A stretch of 64,000 bases of DNA from Entomomonas sp945283395 (GCA_946480835.1 CAMLLC010000003.1:124001-188000), one strand, 5' to 3'. Counted from the stretch's first letter, positions 26,511 to 35,440 are shown. Translations and numbers: made by a program. The notes: generated by a model not told the origin, from the letters alone.

Positions 26511-27289
26511 TATTGGTCTTTTGCTAGTGGCGGCTCAACTTCTGAATCTATTAAATCAGTAAAGTCAGTTTTAACATCCTTTTCCATCTCATTCCATTGC
26601 TCAAGCAACACTTTAAAGCTTTTTGCTTGATTTGGTTGATTAATAGATTGCTCAGTTATTTGTGGAGGGGATAAATCTGCAACAACTTCGGTGTTTTCTA
26701 TTAAAGGTAGCTCTGATGTTGCAAATAGTTCACCTGCTAAAATAGGTAATTCATCAACTGATCTAATACTAGAAAGTGCAGGTAATTCTTGCAAACTTTG
26801 CAAATTGAAATAGTCTAAAAATGCTTTAGTGGTTGCCAGCATAGCGGGTTTGCCTGGCACATCTTTATAACCCACGACCCTCACCCATTCTCTTTCTTGT
26901 AACGTTTTAATAATTTGGCTATTAACCGCTACCCCTCTGACATCTTCAATTTCGCCCCTTGTAATGGGTTGTCTATAAGCTATTAACGCTAAAGTTTCTA
27001 ATAACGCTCTTGAGTAGCGCTGGGTTTTTTCTTCCCATAATCTACTAATCCAAGGAGCAAATTCTGCTTTAACTTGCAATCTATATCCTGTAGCTACTTC
27101 TTTAAGTTCGTAAGCATGCCCATGGCAAGCGTCAGCAAGTATTAGTAACGCTTGTTTTAGCTGCTCTATAGAAGGTTTTTCATGTTCCTCAAACAGACTT
27201 TCTATACGCTCAATAGACAAGGGTTGATTATGTGCTAACAATAAAGCTTCTAATAGCTTAGCAAGATCTTTTGGGTTATTTAGCTCCAT
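26510..27289 (-). CDS. scpB: segregation and condensation protein ScpB
   Basis: ScpB is the winged-helix kite subunit of the SMC-ScpAB condensin. The 259 residues contain the ScpB core (LLEALLLAHNQPLSIERIE at the N terminus, TLALIAYRQPITRGEIEDVRG, LATTKAFLDYFNL). A variable acidic C-terminal tail follows from about residue 185. Its start overlaps scpA by 14 bp. The presence of ScpAB implies an SMC-type condensin elsewhere in the genome, as in Pseudomonas. Confidence 0.94.
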   Translation of the reverse strand: MELNNPKDLAKLLEALLLAHNQPLSIERIESLFEEHEKPSIEQLKQALLILADACHGHAYELKEVATGYRLQVKAEFAPWISRLWEEKTQRYSRALLETLALIAYRQPITRGEIEDVRGVAVNSQIIKTLQEREWVRVVGYKDVPGKPAMLATTKAFLDYFNLQSLQELPALSSIRSVDELPILAGELFATSELPLIENTEVVADLSPPQITEQSINQPNQAKSFKVLLEQWNEMEKDVKTDFTDLIDSEVEPPLAKDQ

Positions 27290-28115
27290 TACTTAACTCC
27301 AAATCGGCTACCTTAGCTTTCACATGGATAGGAGCAAAAGGTTCATTTTGTATTAAATCTAACAAAGACTCTTTAACTAATTCTAAAATTGCCATAAAGG
27401 TGACAACAACTCCTAATTTTCCTTCTTCTGCTTGAAAAAGTTGAATGAACGGTACAAAGCCTTTACCTGCAATTTTTGCTAAAATAGCTGTCATACGTTC
27501 ACGAATTGATAACGTTTCCCTAGTAACTTGATGTTGTTCAAAAAGTTCAGCACGCTTTAACACGTCAGATACTGCTGACAATAACTCTTGTAATGATACC
27601 TCAGGCAATAACTTATTAGCCTTAGCTTCGGCTGCTATTAACTGAATAGGTTTTATATCACGATCTACTCTGGGTAACTCATCTAACTTTTCCGCTGCTA
27701 TTTTTATTTGTTCATATTCCTGTAGACGCCTAATTAATTCTGCTCTAGGATCTTCCTCTGCTTCATCTATGCTAGTTTTGCGTGGCAATAACATTCGAGA
27801 TTTAATTTCTGCTAGCATAGCGGCCATCAATAAATATTCAGCCGCCAACTCAAGTCTAACCGTTTTCATCAGTTCTACATAACTCATATATTGGCGAGTA
27901 ATTTCCGCTACGGGGACATCTAAGATATCTATATTTTGTTTACGTATTAAATAGAGCAATAAATCTAAAGGTCCTTCAAATGCCTCCAAAATCACCTCTA
28001 AGGCATCAGGTGGGATATAAAGATCTTGGGGGATTTCAAGCACAGCCTCCCCATAAACTAATGCTAATGGCAGCTGTTTATTCTGTAAATCAAGGTTAAG
28101 ATTAATATCGGTCAT
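27276..28115 (-). CDS. scpA: segregation and condensation protein ScpA
   Basis: ScpA is the kleisin that bridges the SMC heads and binds ScpB. In 279 residues the N-terminal kleisin segment is EAFEGPLDLLLYLIRKQNID with VAEITRQYMSYVELM and AAEYLLMAAMLAEIKSRMLL. The C-terminal winged helix is VVTFMAILELVKESLLDL. It follows the yciO-like gene by 2 bp in one leftward operon. Confidence 0.95.
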   Translation of the reverse strand: MTDINLNLDLQNKQLPLALVYGEAVLEIPQDLYIPPDALEVILEAFEGPLDLLLYLIRKQNIDILDVPVAEITRQYMSYVELMKTVRLELAAEYLLMAAMLAEIKSRMLLPRKTSIDEAEEDPRAELIRRLQEYEQIKIAAEKLDELPRVDRDIKPIQLIAAEAKANKLLPEVSLQELLSAVSDVLKRAELFEQHQVTRETLSIRERMTAILAKIAGKGFVPFIQLFQAEEGKLGVVVTFMAILELVKESLLDLIQNEPFAPIHVKAKVADLELSNGAK

Positions 28116-28117
28116 AA

Positions 28118-28738
28118 CTATTGAAAAGGAGAAGGATCGCCCAATCCAACCCTAATAACCTCTATCTTATCATTCACTAGACTAACCACCGTAGATACAT
28201 CAACACCTCCCATACCTCCATCAATAATGAGATCTACTCTTTTCTCTAATAAATCTCTTATTTCATAGGGATCTGTCATAGGTAACGTTTGGCCAGGCAT
28301 AATTAAACTAGTAGTCATTAAAGGAACTTTTAACTCTGCTAATAATGCTTGTGTAATAGCAAAATTAGGAACTCTTAAACCTATGGTACGGCGTTTAGGA
28401 TGCATTAACATTCTAGGCACTTCTCTAGTCGCCTCTAAAATAAATGTATAAGGGCCTGGCGTATAAGTTTTCAACAATCGAAATGCAATAGTATCTACTT
28501 TCGCATAAATGCCTAGGTCTGAAAGATCCCGACAGATAAGCGTGAAATTATGTTTTTCATCTAACTGCCTAATTTGCCTAATACGATCAATAGCAGCTTT
28601 ATTCCCTATACAACAGGCCAAAGCATAAGTCGTATCAGTAGGATAAATAACTACACCGTTATTTTCAATAATACTAGCCGCTTGTTTAATTAAACGGTAC
28701 TGTGGATTATCGGTATGAATTTGAAAAAACTGACTCAC
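28118..28738 (-). CDS. yciO: YciO/YrdC/Sua5-family protein
   Basis: This 206-residue protein has the YrdC fold with YPTDTTYALACCIGNKAAIDR, the nucleotide/RNA-binding core, and later RTIGLRVPNFAITQALLAEL. It fits the YciO subgroup rather than TsaC/Sua5. YciO relates to L-threonylcarbamoyladenylate synthases but is not thought to be the main t6A enzyme. Its place between rnm (yciV) and scpA matches Pseudomonas. The exact role is uncertain. Confidence 0.88.
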   Translation of the reverse strand: MSQFFQIHTDNPQYRLIKQAASIIENNGVVIYPTDTTYALACCIGNKAAIDRIRQIRQLDEKHNFTLICRDLSDLGIYAKVDTIAFRLLKTYTPGPYTFILEATREVPRMLMHPKRRTIGLRVPNFAITQALLAELKVPLMTTSLIMPGQTLPMTDPYEIRDLLEKRVDLIIDGGMGGVDVSTVVSLVNDKIEVIRVGLGDPSPFQ

Positions 28739-28785
28739 TTAAAACCTCTTAATGGTTAATATGCCGCTACTATATAGCCTAACTC

Positions 28786-29634
28786 TCATGTTGCAAACTT
28801 ATGCCATAAAGCAGGTAAATCTTCTGGCATCTGTCTATAAATGCCTAATTCAGACCACGTATTAGGTCTATGAAAATCGCTACCAGCACTACACAACAAA
28901 CCAAAATCACGAGCTAAATTAGCTAATTTACCTACTTGTTCAGCAGGTTGAAAACCATTAACTACCTCTATTGATTGGCCACCTAACGCCACAAACTCCT
29001 TTAATAATCGACACAGTTTAGTGCGAGTCATATTGTATAGGCAAGGATGGGCTAAACTAAGCCAAGCCTCACTACTTTGCAATTGTTTAACTATAGTCTC
29101 AAACTCTGGCCAATGCTGTTTTATATCACCTATTTTCCCTGTTCCTAACCATTTCTGAAAGGCTTCTTTTTGACTCTTTACATAACCTAATTTTATCATT
29201 GCTTCAGCAAAATGAGGTCGCCCTGGCGGATTAGTGCACCCTTCGGGCTGATTTTGACAGGCTATAGCTTGCTGCAATATGTCTTTCATACCTTTATTTG
29301 CTAACTTACTTGCTATAGCTTTCGCCCTTGTCCACCTCGCTTCTTTCAAGGTTTTCAGTAATTCTGCTAATGAAGCATCTGTTAACGAAAAATTATAACC
29401 TAATACATGAATAGTTATATTATGCCAAACACAAGAAATCTCTACCCCGCGAATCAACTTAATAGCTAATTGCGTTGCTGTTGTTTGAGCCTCCGCTAAG
29501 CCATCAATTGTATCATGATCAGTTAAAGCTAAGGTTGTCACTCCTTTTTGATAAGCACGTGCTACCAACTGGCTTGGGGAAAAAATACCATCCGAAGCTG
29601 TACTGTGGCTATGTAGATCAATAGGGTGACTCAT
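28786..29634 (-). CDS. rnm: PHP-domain 5'-3' exoribonuclease Rnm (YciV, RNase AM)
   Basis: This 282-residue PHP phosphoesterase has metal ligands in DLHSHSTASDGIFSPSQLV and LALTDHDTIDGLAEA. Further His/Asp ligands are in LAHPCLYNMTR and SAGSDFHRPN. E. coli YciV has been described as a 5'-3' exonuclease that trims 5' ends of rRNAs. The start is ATG 29634 (MSHPIDLHSHS). It is divergent from yciB with ~90 bp between. Confidence 0.9.
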   Translation of the reverse strand: MSHPIDLHSHSTASDGIFSPSQLVARAYQKGVTTLALTDHDTIDGLAEAQTTATQLAIKLIRGVEISCVWHNITIHVLGYNFSLTDASLAELLKTLKEARWTRAKAIASKLANKGMKDILQQAIACQNQPEGCTNPPGRPHFAEAMIKLGYVKSQKEAFQKWLGTGKIGDIKQHWPEFETIVKQLQSSEAWLSLAHPCLYNMTRTKLCRLLKEFVALGGQSIEVVNGFQPAEQVGKLANLARDFGLLCSAGSDFHRPNTWSELGIYRQMPEDLPALWHKFAT

Positions 29635-29722
29635 AAAATAACTACAAATAATTTATAATCTATGAATAAATGGTTTAAGTTTGTTATTATGCCTTCTTTA
29701 TACCTACACGGGTTATATTTTT

Positions 29723-30313
29723 GTGAAACAGTTTATCGATTTTATACCTCTTATATTATTTTTTATTGTTTTTAAACTAACCCCCCGCCCTCTCGAAGTA
29801 TTTGGTCATACCTTCAGCTTGGGTGGAATCTACAGTGCCACTGCTATTCTTATCATCGTTTCTATCATAGTCTATGGTGCTATTTTTATTAAACAACGCA
29901 AATTAGATAATGGCCAAATGATCACTCTTGCCGCCTGCCTCTTATTAGGTGGTTTAACCCTCACGTTCCATAGTGATATTTTCATTAAACTAAAAGCGCC
30001 TATTGTTAATTGGATATTTGCTCTAGCCTTTTTAGGTAGTCAATATATAGGCAAAGAACCTATTATCCAAAGGTTAATGGGCAAAGCTATAAGCCTCCCT
30101 AATGCTATCTGGCGCAAATTAAACATTGCTTGGGTTATTTTCTTTATTATTTGCGGCTCGGCAAATTTGTTTGTAGCCTTTACCTTCGATAGTATTTGGG
30201 TAACTTTTAAAGTATTTGGTAGCTTAGCCATGACCATTATTTTTATGCTAGGGCAAGCTATTTATCTTGCGCCTCATATCAAAGAACAAGAGTCTAATCA
30301 TTCAAAGGAATAA
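29723..30313 (+). CDS. yciB: inner membrane septation protein YciB (IspZ)
   Basis: This polytopic inner membrane protein affects cell division and envelope integrity. The 196-residue form starting at GTG 29723 (VKQFIDFIPLILFFIVFK) matches the Pseudomonas protein. The TTG at 29681 would add 14 residues without homology. Five hydrophobic helices are visible; KAPIVNWIFALAFLGSQYIG and NIAWVIFFIICGSANLFVAF are conserved. yciI follows 7 bp later. Confidence 0.9.
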   Translation: MKQFIDFIPLILFFIVFKLTPRPLEVFGHTFSLGGIYSATAILIIVSIIVYGAIFIKQRKLDNGQMITLAACLLLGGLTLTFHSDIFIKLKAPIVNWIFALAFLGSQYIGKEPIIQRLMGKAISLPNAIWRKLNIAWVIFFIICGSANLFVAFTFDSIWVTFKVFGSLAMTIIFMLGQAIYLAPHIKEQESNHSKE

Positions 30314-30320
30314 TATAATT

Positions 30321-30620
30321 ATGTTATATGCTATTATCTCTACCGATGTTGAAAATAGTTTAGAAAAACGCTTAGCCACCCGACCTGCTCATTTAGCCCG
30401 CTTAGCAATCCTTAAGCAACAGGGCAAATTAGTTTTAGCAGGCCCGCTCCCTGCCATAGATAGCGAAGATCCTGGCGATGCTGGTTTCACGGGTAGTTTA
30501 ATTGTTGCTGAATTTGCCTCATTGGAGGCAGCGCAAGCATGGGCTGAAGCAGACCCCTATCGAGCTGCGGGGGTCTATGCTAAGGTAATAGTCAAACCCT
30601 TTAAGAGAGTTCTTGTTTAG
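30321..30620 (+). CDS. yciI: YciI family protein
   Basis: This is a 99-residue ferredoxin-like YciI/YCII-domain protein. The His-Asp pair expected for a catalytic role is in RPAHLARLAILKQQGKL and the WAEADPYRAAGVY region. The start is ATG 30321 (MLYAIISTDVENSLEKR) behind AAAGGAA; a longer frame from 30267 overlaps yciB and has no support. It is co-operonic with yciB and 9 bp from cpxR. The biochemical function is not established. Confidence 0.9.
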   Translation: MLYAIISTDVENSLEKRLATRPAHLARLAILKQQGKLVLAGPLPAIDSEDPGDAGFTGSLIVAEFASLEAAQAWAEADPYRAAGVYAKVIVKPFKRVLV

Positions 30621-30629
30621 TGATTAGGG

Positions 30630-31313
30630 ATGAATAAACTTTTATTAATAGACGATGATGTAGAGTTATGTGAGCTACTTAGTTACTGGCTTAATCAAGA
30701 AGGCTTTATAGTGGCGGCTTGTCACACAACTCAAGCAAGTAAAGATTACCTAACTAACCAAGCATTGCCTAATGTAGTGATTTTGGATGTCATGTTACCA
30801 GATGGCAATGGTTTAGATTTACTTAAACAATTACGTACTAACCACCCAGAACTACCGGTATTAATGTTGTCAGCCCGGGGAGAACCATTAGATCGTATCT
30901 TAGGCTTAGAATTAGGGGCTGATGATTATCTACCTAAACCCTGTGACCCCAGAGAATTAACGGCTCGCCTAAAAGCTATTTTAAGGCGCTCTCATCCTAC
31001 TACTATCACTCCCAGTCATATAGAAATTGGTGACCTTAGCTATAGCTCTATTAGAGGTGTAGCTACTATAGGAGAAGTAGAAATCACTTTAACAGTTTCC
31101 GAAAGTCGTCTATTAGAAGCACTCCTTAAACAACCGGGGGAACCTATAGATAAACAAGTTTTAACCCAATTAGCCTTAGGGAAACCTTTAACTTTATATG
31201 ACCGTAGTTTAGATATGCATATAAGTAATCTACGCAAAAAATTGGGGCCACATTCAGATGGCAGTCCACGCATTTTATCTTTAAGAAGCAGGGGCTATTA
31301 TTATATGGCTTAA
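30630..31313 (+). CDS. cpxR: OmpR-family response regulator, CpxR-type
   Basis: This is a cytoplasmic transcription factor of an envelope-stress two-component system. In its 227 residues the receiver domain has the acidic pocket LLIDDDVELCELL, phosphoacceptor D53 in VILDVMLPDG, and Lys in YLPKPCDPREL. The C-terminal winged-helix DNA-binding domain ends DMHISNLRKKLGPHSDG. Pseudomonas has the same order: cpxR, a small LTXXQ protein and the kinase. A CpxR-like box lies just downstream, before the LTXXQ gene. Confidence 0.92.
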   Translation: MNKLLLIDDDVELCELLSYWLNQEGFIVAACHTTQASKDYLTNQALPNVVILDVMLPDGNGLDLLKQLRTNHPELPVLMLSARGEPLDRILGLELGADDYLPKPCDPRELTARLKAILRRSHPTTITPSHIEIGDLSYSSIRGVATIGEVEITLTVSESRLLEALLKQPGEPIDKQVLTQLALGKPLTLYDRSLDMHISNLRKKLGPHSDGSPRILSLRSRGYYYMA

Positions 31314-31340
31314 AGTATATAACCTTTTGTCTTATATAAA

Positions 31341-31356
31341 TTTACATATTCTTTAC
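31341..31356 (-). promoter_or_regulatory. candidate CpxR binding site
   Basis: Read on the minus strand this is GTAAA-N6-GTAAA (plus strand TTTAC at 31341-31345 and 31352-31356). The known CpxR box is two GTAAA repeats about one helical turn apart. It lies 73 bp before the LTXXQ gene and just upstream of TTGACG (31363-31368). A TATACT follows at 31389, but spacing to a -35 is not ideal. Confidence 0.5.
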
Positions 31357-31428
31357 CTACTATTGACGGCACTTGACTTTTAAATAGTTATACTTACATC
31401 ATAAATATTAATTAAGAGGATTCAACTC

Positions 31429-31881
31429 ATGCGTAACACACTAACAACATTATTATTTGCTGCTTGTTTGCCTGCTATGACGCTAGCTGCTCCTACCGAA
31501 CAAACTAAACCAAGTATTGAACCTTGTGCAGGAAAAGAAATGCCTTGTCATGTTCATAAATTAGGCCATAAAGGATCAAAAGATCAAGGTCCTATGAAAG
31601 ATCTTAATTTAACGCCAGAGCAACATCAAAAAATGCGAGCTATTATGGCAGAGCAATTTAAAGCGCAACGTGATATCACCAAAAAATATCTAGATAAACT
31701 ACCTGAGGCTGATAAAAAAGCCATGAAAGCGGAGATAGAAGCTGCCAGAGCGAATGGTGATAAACAAATACATACCTTACTCAATGCAGATCAACAAAAG
31801 AAATTTGATGAAATAAAAGCCCAACATGAAGAAAATCGTAAAGCATTACAAGCCAAAAAAACGCCTGAAGTTGCTAAATAA
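31429..31881 (+). CDS. periplasmic LTXXQ-motif (Spy/CpxP-like) protein
   Basis: This 150-residue secreted protein has a signal peptide (TTLLFAACLPAMTLAAP, cleavage ~21). The first LTXXQ-type motif is LNLTPEQHQKMRAIMAEQF and the second LLNADQQKKFDEIKAQH. The helical middle is rich in Lys and Glu, and an early segment carries two Cys and His (PCAGKEMPCHVHKLGHKG). CpxP damps CpxA signalling and Spy is a chaperone; the position between regulator and kinase favours a CpxP-like sensor role (inference). Spacing and a CpxR-like box suggest separate induction. Confidence 0.85.
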   Translation: MRNTLTTLLFAACLPAMTLAAPTEQTKPSIEPCAGKEMPCHVHKLGHKGSKDQGPMKDLNLTPEQHQKMRAIMAEQFKAQRDITKKYLDKLPEADKKAMKAEIEAARANGDKQIHTLLNADQQKKFDEIKAQHEENRKALQAKKTPEVAK

Positions 31882-31897
31882 TCTTCATTAATGCCAT

Positions 31898-31927
31898 ATA
31901 TGCCCACTACTATGTAGGCATATTTTT
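31898..31927 (+). terminator. terminator-like hairpin between LTXXQ gene and cpxA
   Basis: ATATGCC (31898-31904) pairs with GGCATAT (31917-31923), with an inner AC/GT pair, followed by TTTTGG. It lies 16 nt after the LTXXQ-gene stop and 18 nt before cpxA, so it would limit read-through into the kinase gene and keep it below the periplasmic protein. Confidence 0.75.
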
Positions 31928-31945
31928 GGTAAAGTAGGTTACAAG

Positions 31946-33256
31946 GTGCGTTCCGTTTTCTGGCGTATTTGTGCAAGTTTCTGGCTAGCCATTATTCTTG
32001 TAGCAGGATCATCCATGCTACTAGGTAGATTACTCAATCAAGATGCTTGGTTACTTAAGCAATATCCCACCATCCAGAAAGTGGCAGAACGATGGACAAG
32101 TATCTATGAACAACAAGGAGTTGATGCCGCTAAAGCTTTTCTACTTGAACATAAAAAAACTCACCATATAGATGTTCAAGTATTTGCCGAAACAGGTAAA
32201 ATTCTACTGAGTGACACTGTTAAACCACGTACTCATAATATACCTCATAAAAATACTAAACTTCCTGCTTGGCGCCAACTAGTTGAAGAATACACTAGTG
32301 AGCAAACAGGCAATAGTTACTTATTTTTCTATCGTATTCCTCGCTTAGAACTAGCTAAATGGCATAGAACTACTTTTTGGCTACCTATTAGTGCGCTAAC
32401 TATTACCCTTATAGTTCTAACTATTTTTAGTTTACTCTTAACACTTTCTATCACTAGACCACTCAATAGGCTTAGAGAGGCGGTAAAAGCACTAGGCCGC
32501 ACAGCATATCAAAAAAATAGTCTGGCTAATCTAGCCAATAGAAAAGATGAATTTGGTTTATTAGCCAAAGACTTCAGCCTAATGGGAGAGCATTTACAGA
32601 CCTTAATTGATAGCCAGCGACAACTATTAAGAGATGTTTCTCATGAACTACGCTCCCCGTTAGCCCGCCTCAAAATAACCTTAGCACTTTTAGAAAGAAC
32701 CTTCTCGCAAGATAAAACTAAACTAACGAATAGATTATCGCTAGAATGCGATAGATTAGAAACGCTTATCGCAGAAATATTAATCCTTGCCCGCTTAGAT
32801 AGCGTACCCAATAACAAAACAAAGATTTCTTTATTACCTTTATTAGAAAAACTACAAGAAGATGCCAAAATTAATGCGCCGGAGCAACAAATTGACATAA
32901 CAGTAACTGGCGATTTAGTTCTCAATGCTTTTCCCGATCGTTTAGAACGTGCTCTTGATAATTTAATACGCAATGCCCTACGCTTTAATCCACAAGAGAA
33001 ACCATTAGAAATAACTGCTTGGCAACACTATAACGAAATCCATATCACTATTAGAGATCATGGCATAGGCGTTTCGCAATCCTATCTAGCAGAAATTAGT
33101 AAGCCCTTCTTTAGAGCCCCTGGCCAAACAGTTCAAGGCTATGGTTTAGGTTTAGCCATTAGTAAGCGTGCCGTGGAAAGCCATAATGGACGATTACTAT
33201 TAGATAATCATCCAACAGGAGGATTTATAGCAGAGCTTATTTTACCCTGTAATTAA
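31946..33256 (+). CDS. cpxA: sensor histidine kinase, CpxA-type
   Basis: This is an inner membrane sensor kinase of 436 residues from GTG 31946. TM1 is ~8-28, followed by a periplasmic sensor domain, then TM2 ~145-168 and a HAMP segment (TRPLNRLREAVKALG). The phospho-acceptor H233 is in RDVSHELRSPLARLK. The ATPase domain has N-box DNLIRNALRFNP, G1 RDHGIGV and G2 GYGLGLAISKRAVE. The partner is the CpxR-like regulator two genes upstream. The ribosome-binding site is weak. The 3' end overlaps the convergent membrane gene by 4 bp. Confidence 0.92.
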   Translation: MRSVFWRICASFWLAIILVAGSSMLLGRLLNQDAWLLKQYPTIQKVAERWTSIYEQQGVDAAKAFLLEHKKTHHIDVQVFAETGKILLSDTVKPRTHNIPHKNTKLPAWRQLVEEYTSEQTGNSYLFFYRIPRLELAKWHRTTFWLPISALTITLIVLTIFSLLLTLSITRPLNRLREAVKALGRTAYQKNSLANLANRKDEFGLLAKDFSLMGEHLQTLIDSQRQLLRDVSHELRSPLARLKITLALLERTFSQDKTKLTNRLSLECDRLETLIAEILILARLDSVPNNKTKISLLPLLEKLQEDAKINAPEQQIDITVTGDLVLNAFPDRLERALDNLIRNALRFNPQEKPLEITAWQHYNEIHITIRDHGIGVSQSYLAEISKPFFRAPGQTVQGYGLGLAISKRAVESHNGRLLLDNHPTGGFIAELILPCN

Positions 33257-34326
33257 TTATGTCTGCGCTCAATAACGCCCCTAAGCTGTTTAGGTAAAAA
33301 CTGTTGTAAATATTGATTTATAGCTTTTTCATGGTACTGCCAAACAATGCCTAGCAATATAATTAGCAAGCCTATCATAGTTACTACTATGGGAAATAGT
33401 AAACTATTTTTAAATACTTCATAAGATAAATAACTTAAATAACCGGCTATTCCTATTCCACCAAAAACTGTAAATACGCGCCTTTCAAAAGTAGCTCCTA
33501 GTAAAATCATCAATAGATTAATACCACCATAAACAACATTGCTCAACTCGCTATCATTATGAGGGATTACCATGCTAATTCCTCCCCAAAAAGCTGTCAC
33601 GCCAACTAAATAAAGCCAAAAAGCAAAATCCTTACCGCTCGTATTTTGGTAATCTACTATAAAAGCTACTATGATCATCAGCAAACCAGACCATAAATAC
33701 AAAGCTTCACTTGATAGACCATACCAATAAAGTGAATCATGAAGATGAGTAATACCTAAATGATTAAATAATTCTAATAGGCTATGAATTAAATCCGCAT
33801 TCATAAACCATAAGGTAACAGCTATTGGCAACATCAAAAAGGGCAATTTATATCTAGCAAGCATAAAAAAGCCAACTGCTAAGGTGACAAGCTCCATCAG
33901 CAATCAATTCAAATCTAAATGAAAATTTAAATAATCCATTTGTGGATCTGCAAGGCCAAAACCTGTTAGCAATCCATAAATGACTACAGGCACTACGACC
34001 ACTACTAAAGCAGCTAAAATACCGGCGGGAATGACTAATTTATATTTTACTAATAACAACTCTGTTAAGGTAACCCCGATAACCACATAGACCATACAGA
34101 TAGCAACTAAACCGAAACCACCAAACTTTGCCTCCCCCAAGATCATTACAAACCACATAGCGCCTATAGCTAATAATCCCCCTAAATAATATAAACTATG
34201 GACTATCTGAAAAGAAGGCACATTCTTATTCTGTTGTTCAACTAACTGCCATAAAAGATCCGCTTGATCATTAGTAATAATTCCTTGTGAAACTGCCATG
34301 GTTAAATGACTACGCGCAAGTTGCAT
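33253..34326 (-). pseudogene. multi-spanning membrane protein gene interrupted by an in-frame TGA
   Basis: Two adjacent ORFs in the same frame look like one gene. The N-terminal part (34326 to the TGA at 33906-33904, 140 aa, starting MQLARSHLTMAVSQG behind GGGGGG) has a DUF2157-like start and three or four TM helices. It ends YLNFHLDLN. After the TGA the frame continues as LLMELVTLAVGF and runs 216 residues through more helices to RGVIERRHN. In homologs as I recall them the segment is continuous, with a Trp near the TGA position, so TGG to TGA is a likely change. It could be a recent nonsense mutation, a sequencing error, or two expressed halves. Function unknown. Confidence 0.75.
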
Positions 34327-34801
34327 ATATCCCCCCAAAGCCTATTAATGGCATAGCTATTTATTTTACCGAGCAAGTTATTCATAGATATAAAATAAAC
34401 CCTATTACTTCACAATTAGTAAATCTTATTTTCAGCCACTTAACAAGTAAACCATAGCATTCACTCCATCTAACAGGGTGATTGTTATCATAGGTCTTGC
34501 CAGTATGAATTTATGAACAGTTTAAGCAACTTACGATAAGGTAAAAGCCCATCCAGCTCATGCAGAAAAGGTTATAAAAAGTCTTTTATTTATTTTTGAT
34601 AAATGTATCCTGAAAGAAGTCATGGCAGTTATTTTTCGCAACCTTAGGAGGTTAGATTTTACTGTTGAGGCAATTGCATGAGAAAGCCCAAGTTATTTAT
34701 TAAAAGATATTAAATATTATCAATAAAATTAGTTAAGTTTTATACTATGTAACTAGCTTTACAAAAAAGACAATAATTTCGTTTAAAGAAGGGCTACAAC
34801 T
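34327..34801. other. intergenic region with a short gene-remnant-like segment and a repeat
   Basis: This stretch of ~475 bp lies upstream of the usp gene. Frame 34526-34681 (+) reads ATYDKVKAHPAHAEKVIKSL and ends at TGA. It loosely resembles the start of an antibiotic-biosynthesis-monooxygenase (ABM) domain, without a start codon. The 17 bases tagattttactgttgag at 34653-34669 recur exactly at 34920-34936 inside usp. TATACT at 34741-34746 could be the usp -10 box. None of this is firm. Confidence 0.3.
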
Positions 34802-35242
34802 ATGTTTGACATTATGCTTATTGCAATTGATGGTTCCACCTATACTAAACATATTCTAGAGTTAGCAAAACCTTTCTGTACTCTTTTTACAGAGGCACAT
34901 CTAATTTATGTAGGGGATATAGATTTTACTGTTGAGCCTAATTACCCTCAAGATAAACCATCTGATGCTAAGACAAGCGACCAACAAACAGCCGCTAACC
35001 AACTTATTCAAGAGTGTCTAGACAGTTTAAAACAAGCCAATATTAAAGTAACCCCCCGTATCGTAACAGGTGACCCCGCTGAGCAAATAATAGCCTATGC
35101 TAAACAAGTTAAAGCCAAGCTGATTATTATGGGACATAGGCAAATGTCAAAAATATCCCGCCTATTTGATCCTTCTACTTGTATGAAAGTGATAGAAAAT
35201 GCACCTTGCCCCGTATTGATTGAAGGCATCAAAAAAATTTAA
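34802..35242 (+). CDS. universal stress protein, UspA family
   Basis: This 146-residue single-domain Usp starts with FDIMLIAIDGSTYTKHIL, the first strand with the ATP-site Asp. The C-terminal signature is AKLIIMGHRQMSKISRLF followed by APCPVLIEG. The Gly-rich loop G-2x-G-9x-G(S/T) is poorly kept (GHRQMSKISRLFDPST), so ATP binding is doubtful. Usp proteins respond to starvation and oxidative or anaerobic stress. The gene stands alone and is convergent with the ferritin gene. Confidence 0.88.
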   Translation: MFDIMLIAIDGSTYTKHILELAKPFCTLFTEAHLIYVGDIDFTVEPNYPQDKPSDAKTSDQQTAANQLIQECLDSLKQANIKVTPRIVTGDPAEQIIAYAKQVKAKLIIMGHRQMSKISRLFDPSTCMKVIENAPCPVLIEGIKKI

Positions 35243-35389
35243 ACCTTATCTATTTTTTCAAGTTAAACTGTAGATTATCTGCTGGCCTTCTAACGCAGCC
35301 TATTAATAACTAGTCAATTTGTTAAACGCTGACTTATTAAACTTAGTAGCGACTAAACTCTATCTAAGAAACCTTCCAAGGCAACATCC

Positions 35390-35407
35390 CCTTTAGCTAG
35401 CTAAAGG
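35390..35407. repeat. 18-bp perfect palindrome between convergent usp and ftnA
   Basis: CCTTTAGCTAGCTAAAGG is self-complementary and can form a seven-bp hairpin with a CTAG loop. It lies ~150 bp after usp and ~35 bp after ftnA. There is no T-tract on either strand, so it is not a classical intrinsic terminator. It could protect 3' ends or bind a dimeric protein; a copy of its core (TAGCTAGCTAAAG) appears near 21207. Confidence 0.5.
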
Positions 35408-35440
35408 AGATTGTGCAAAAAGAAACTAATGGTTATTAAC

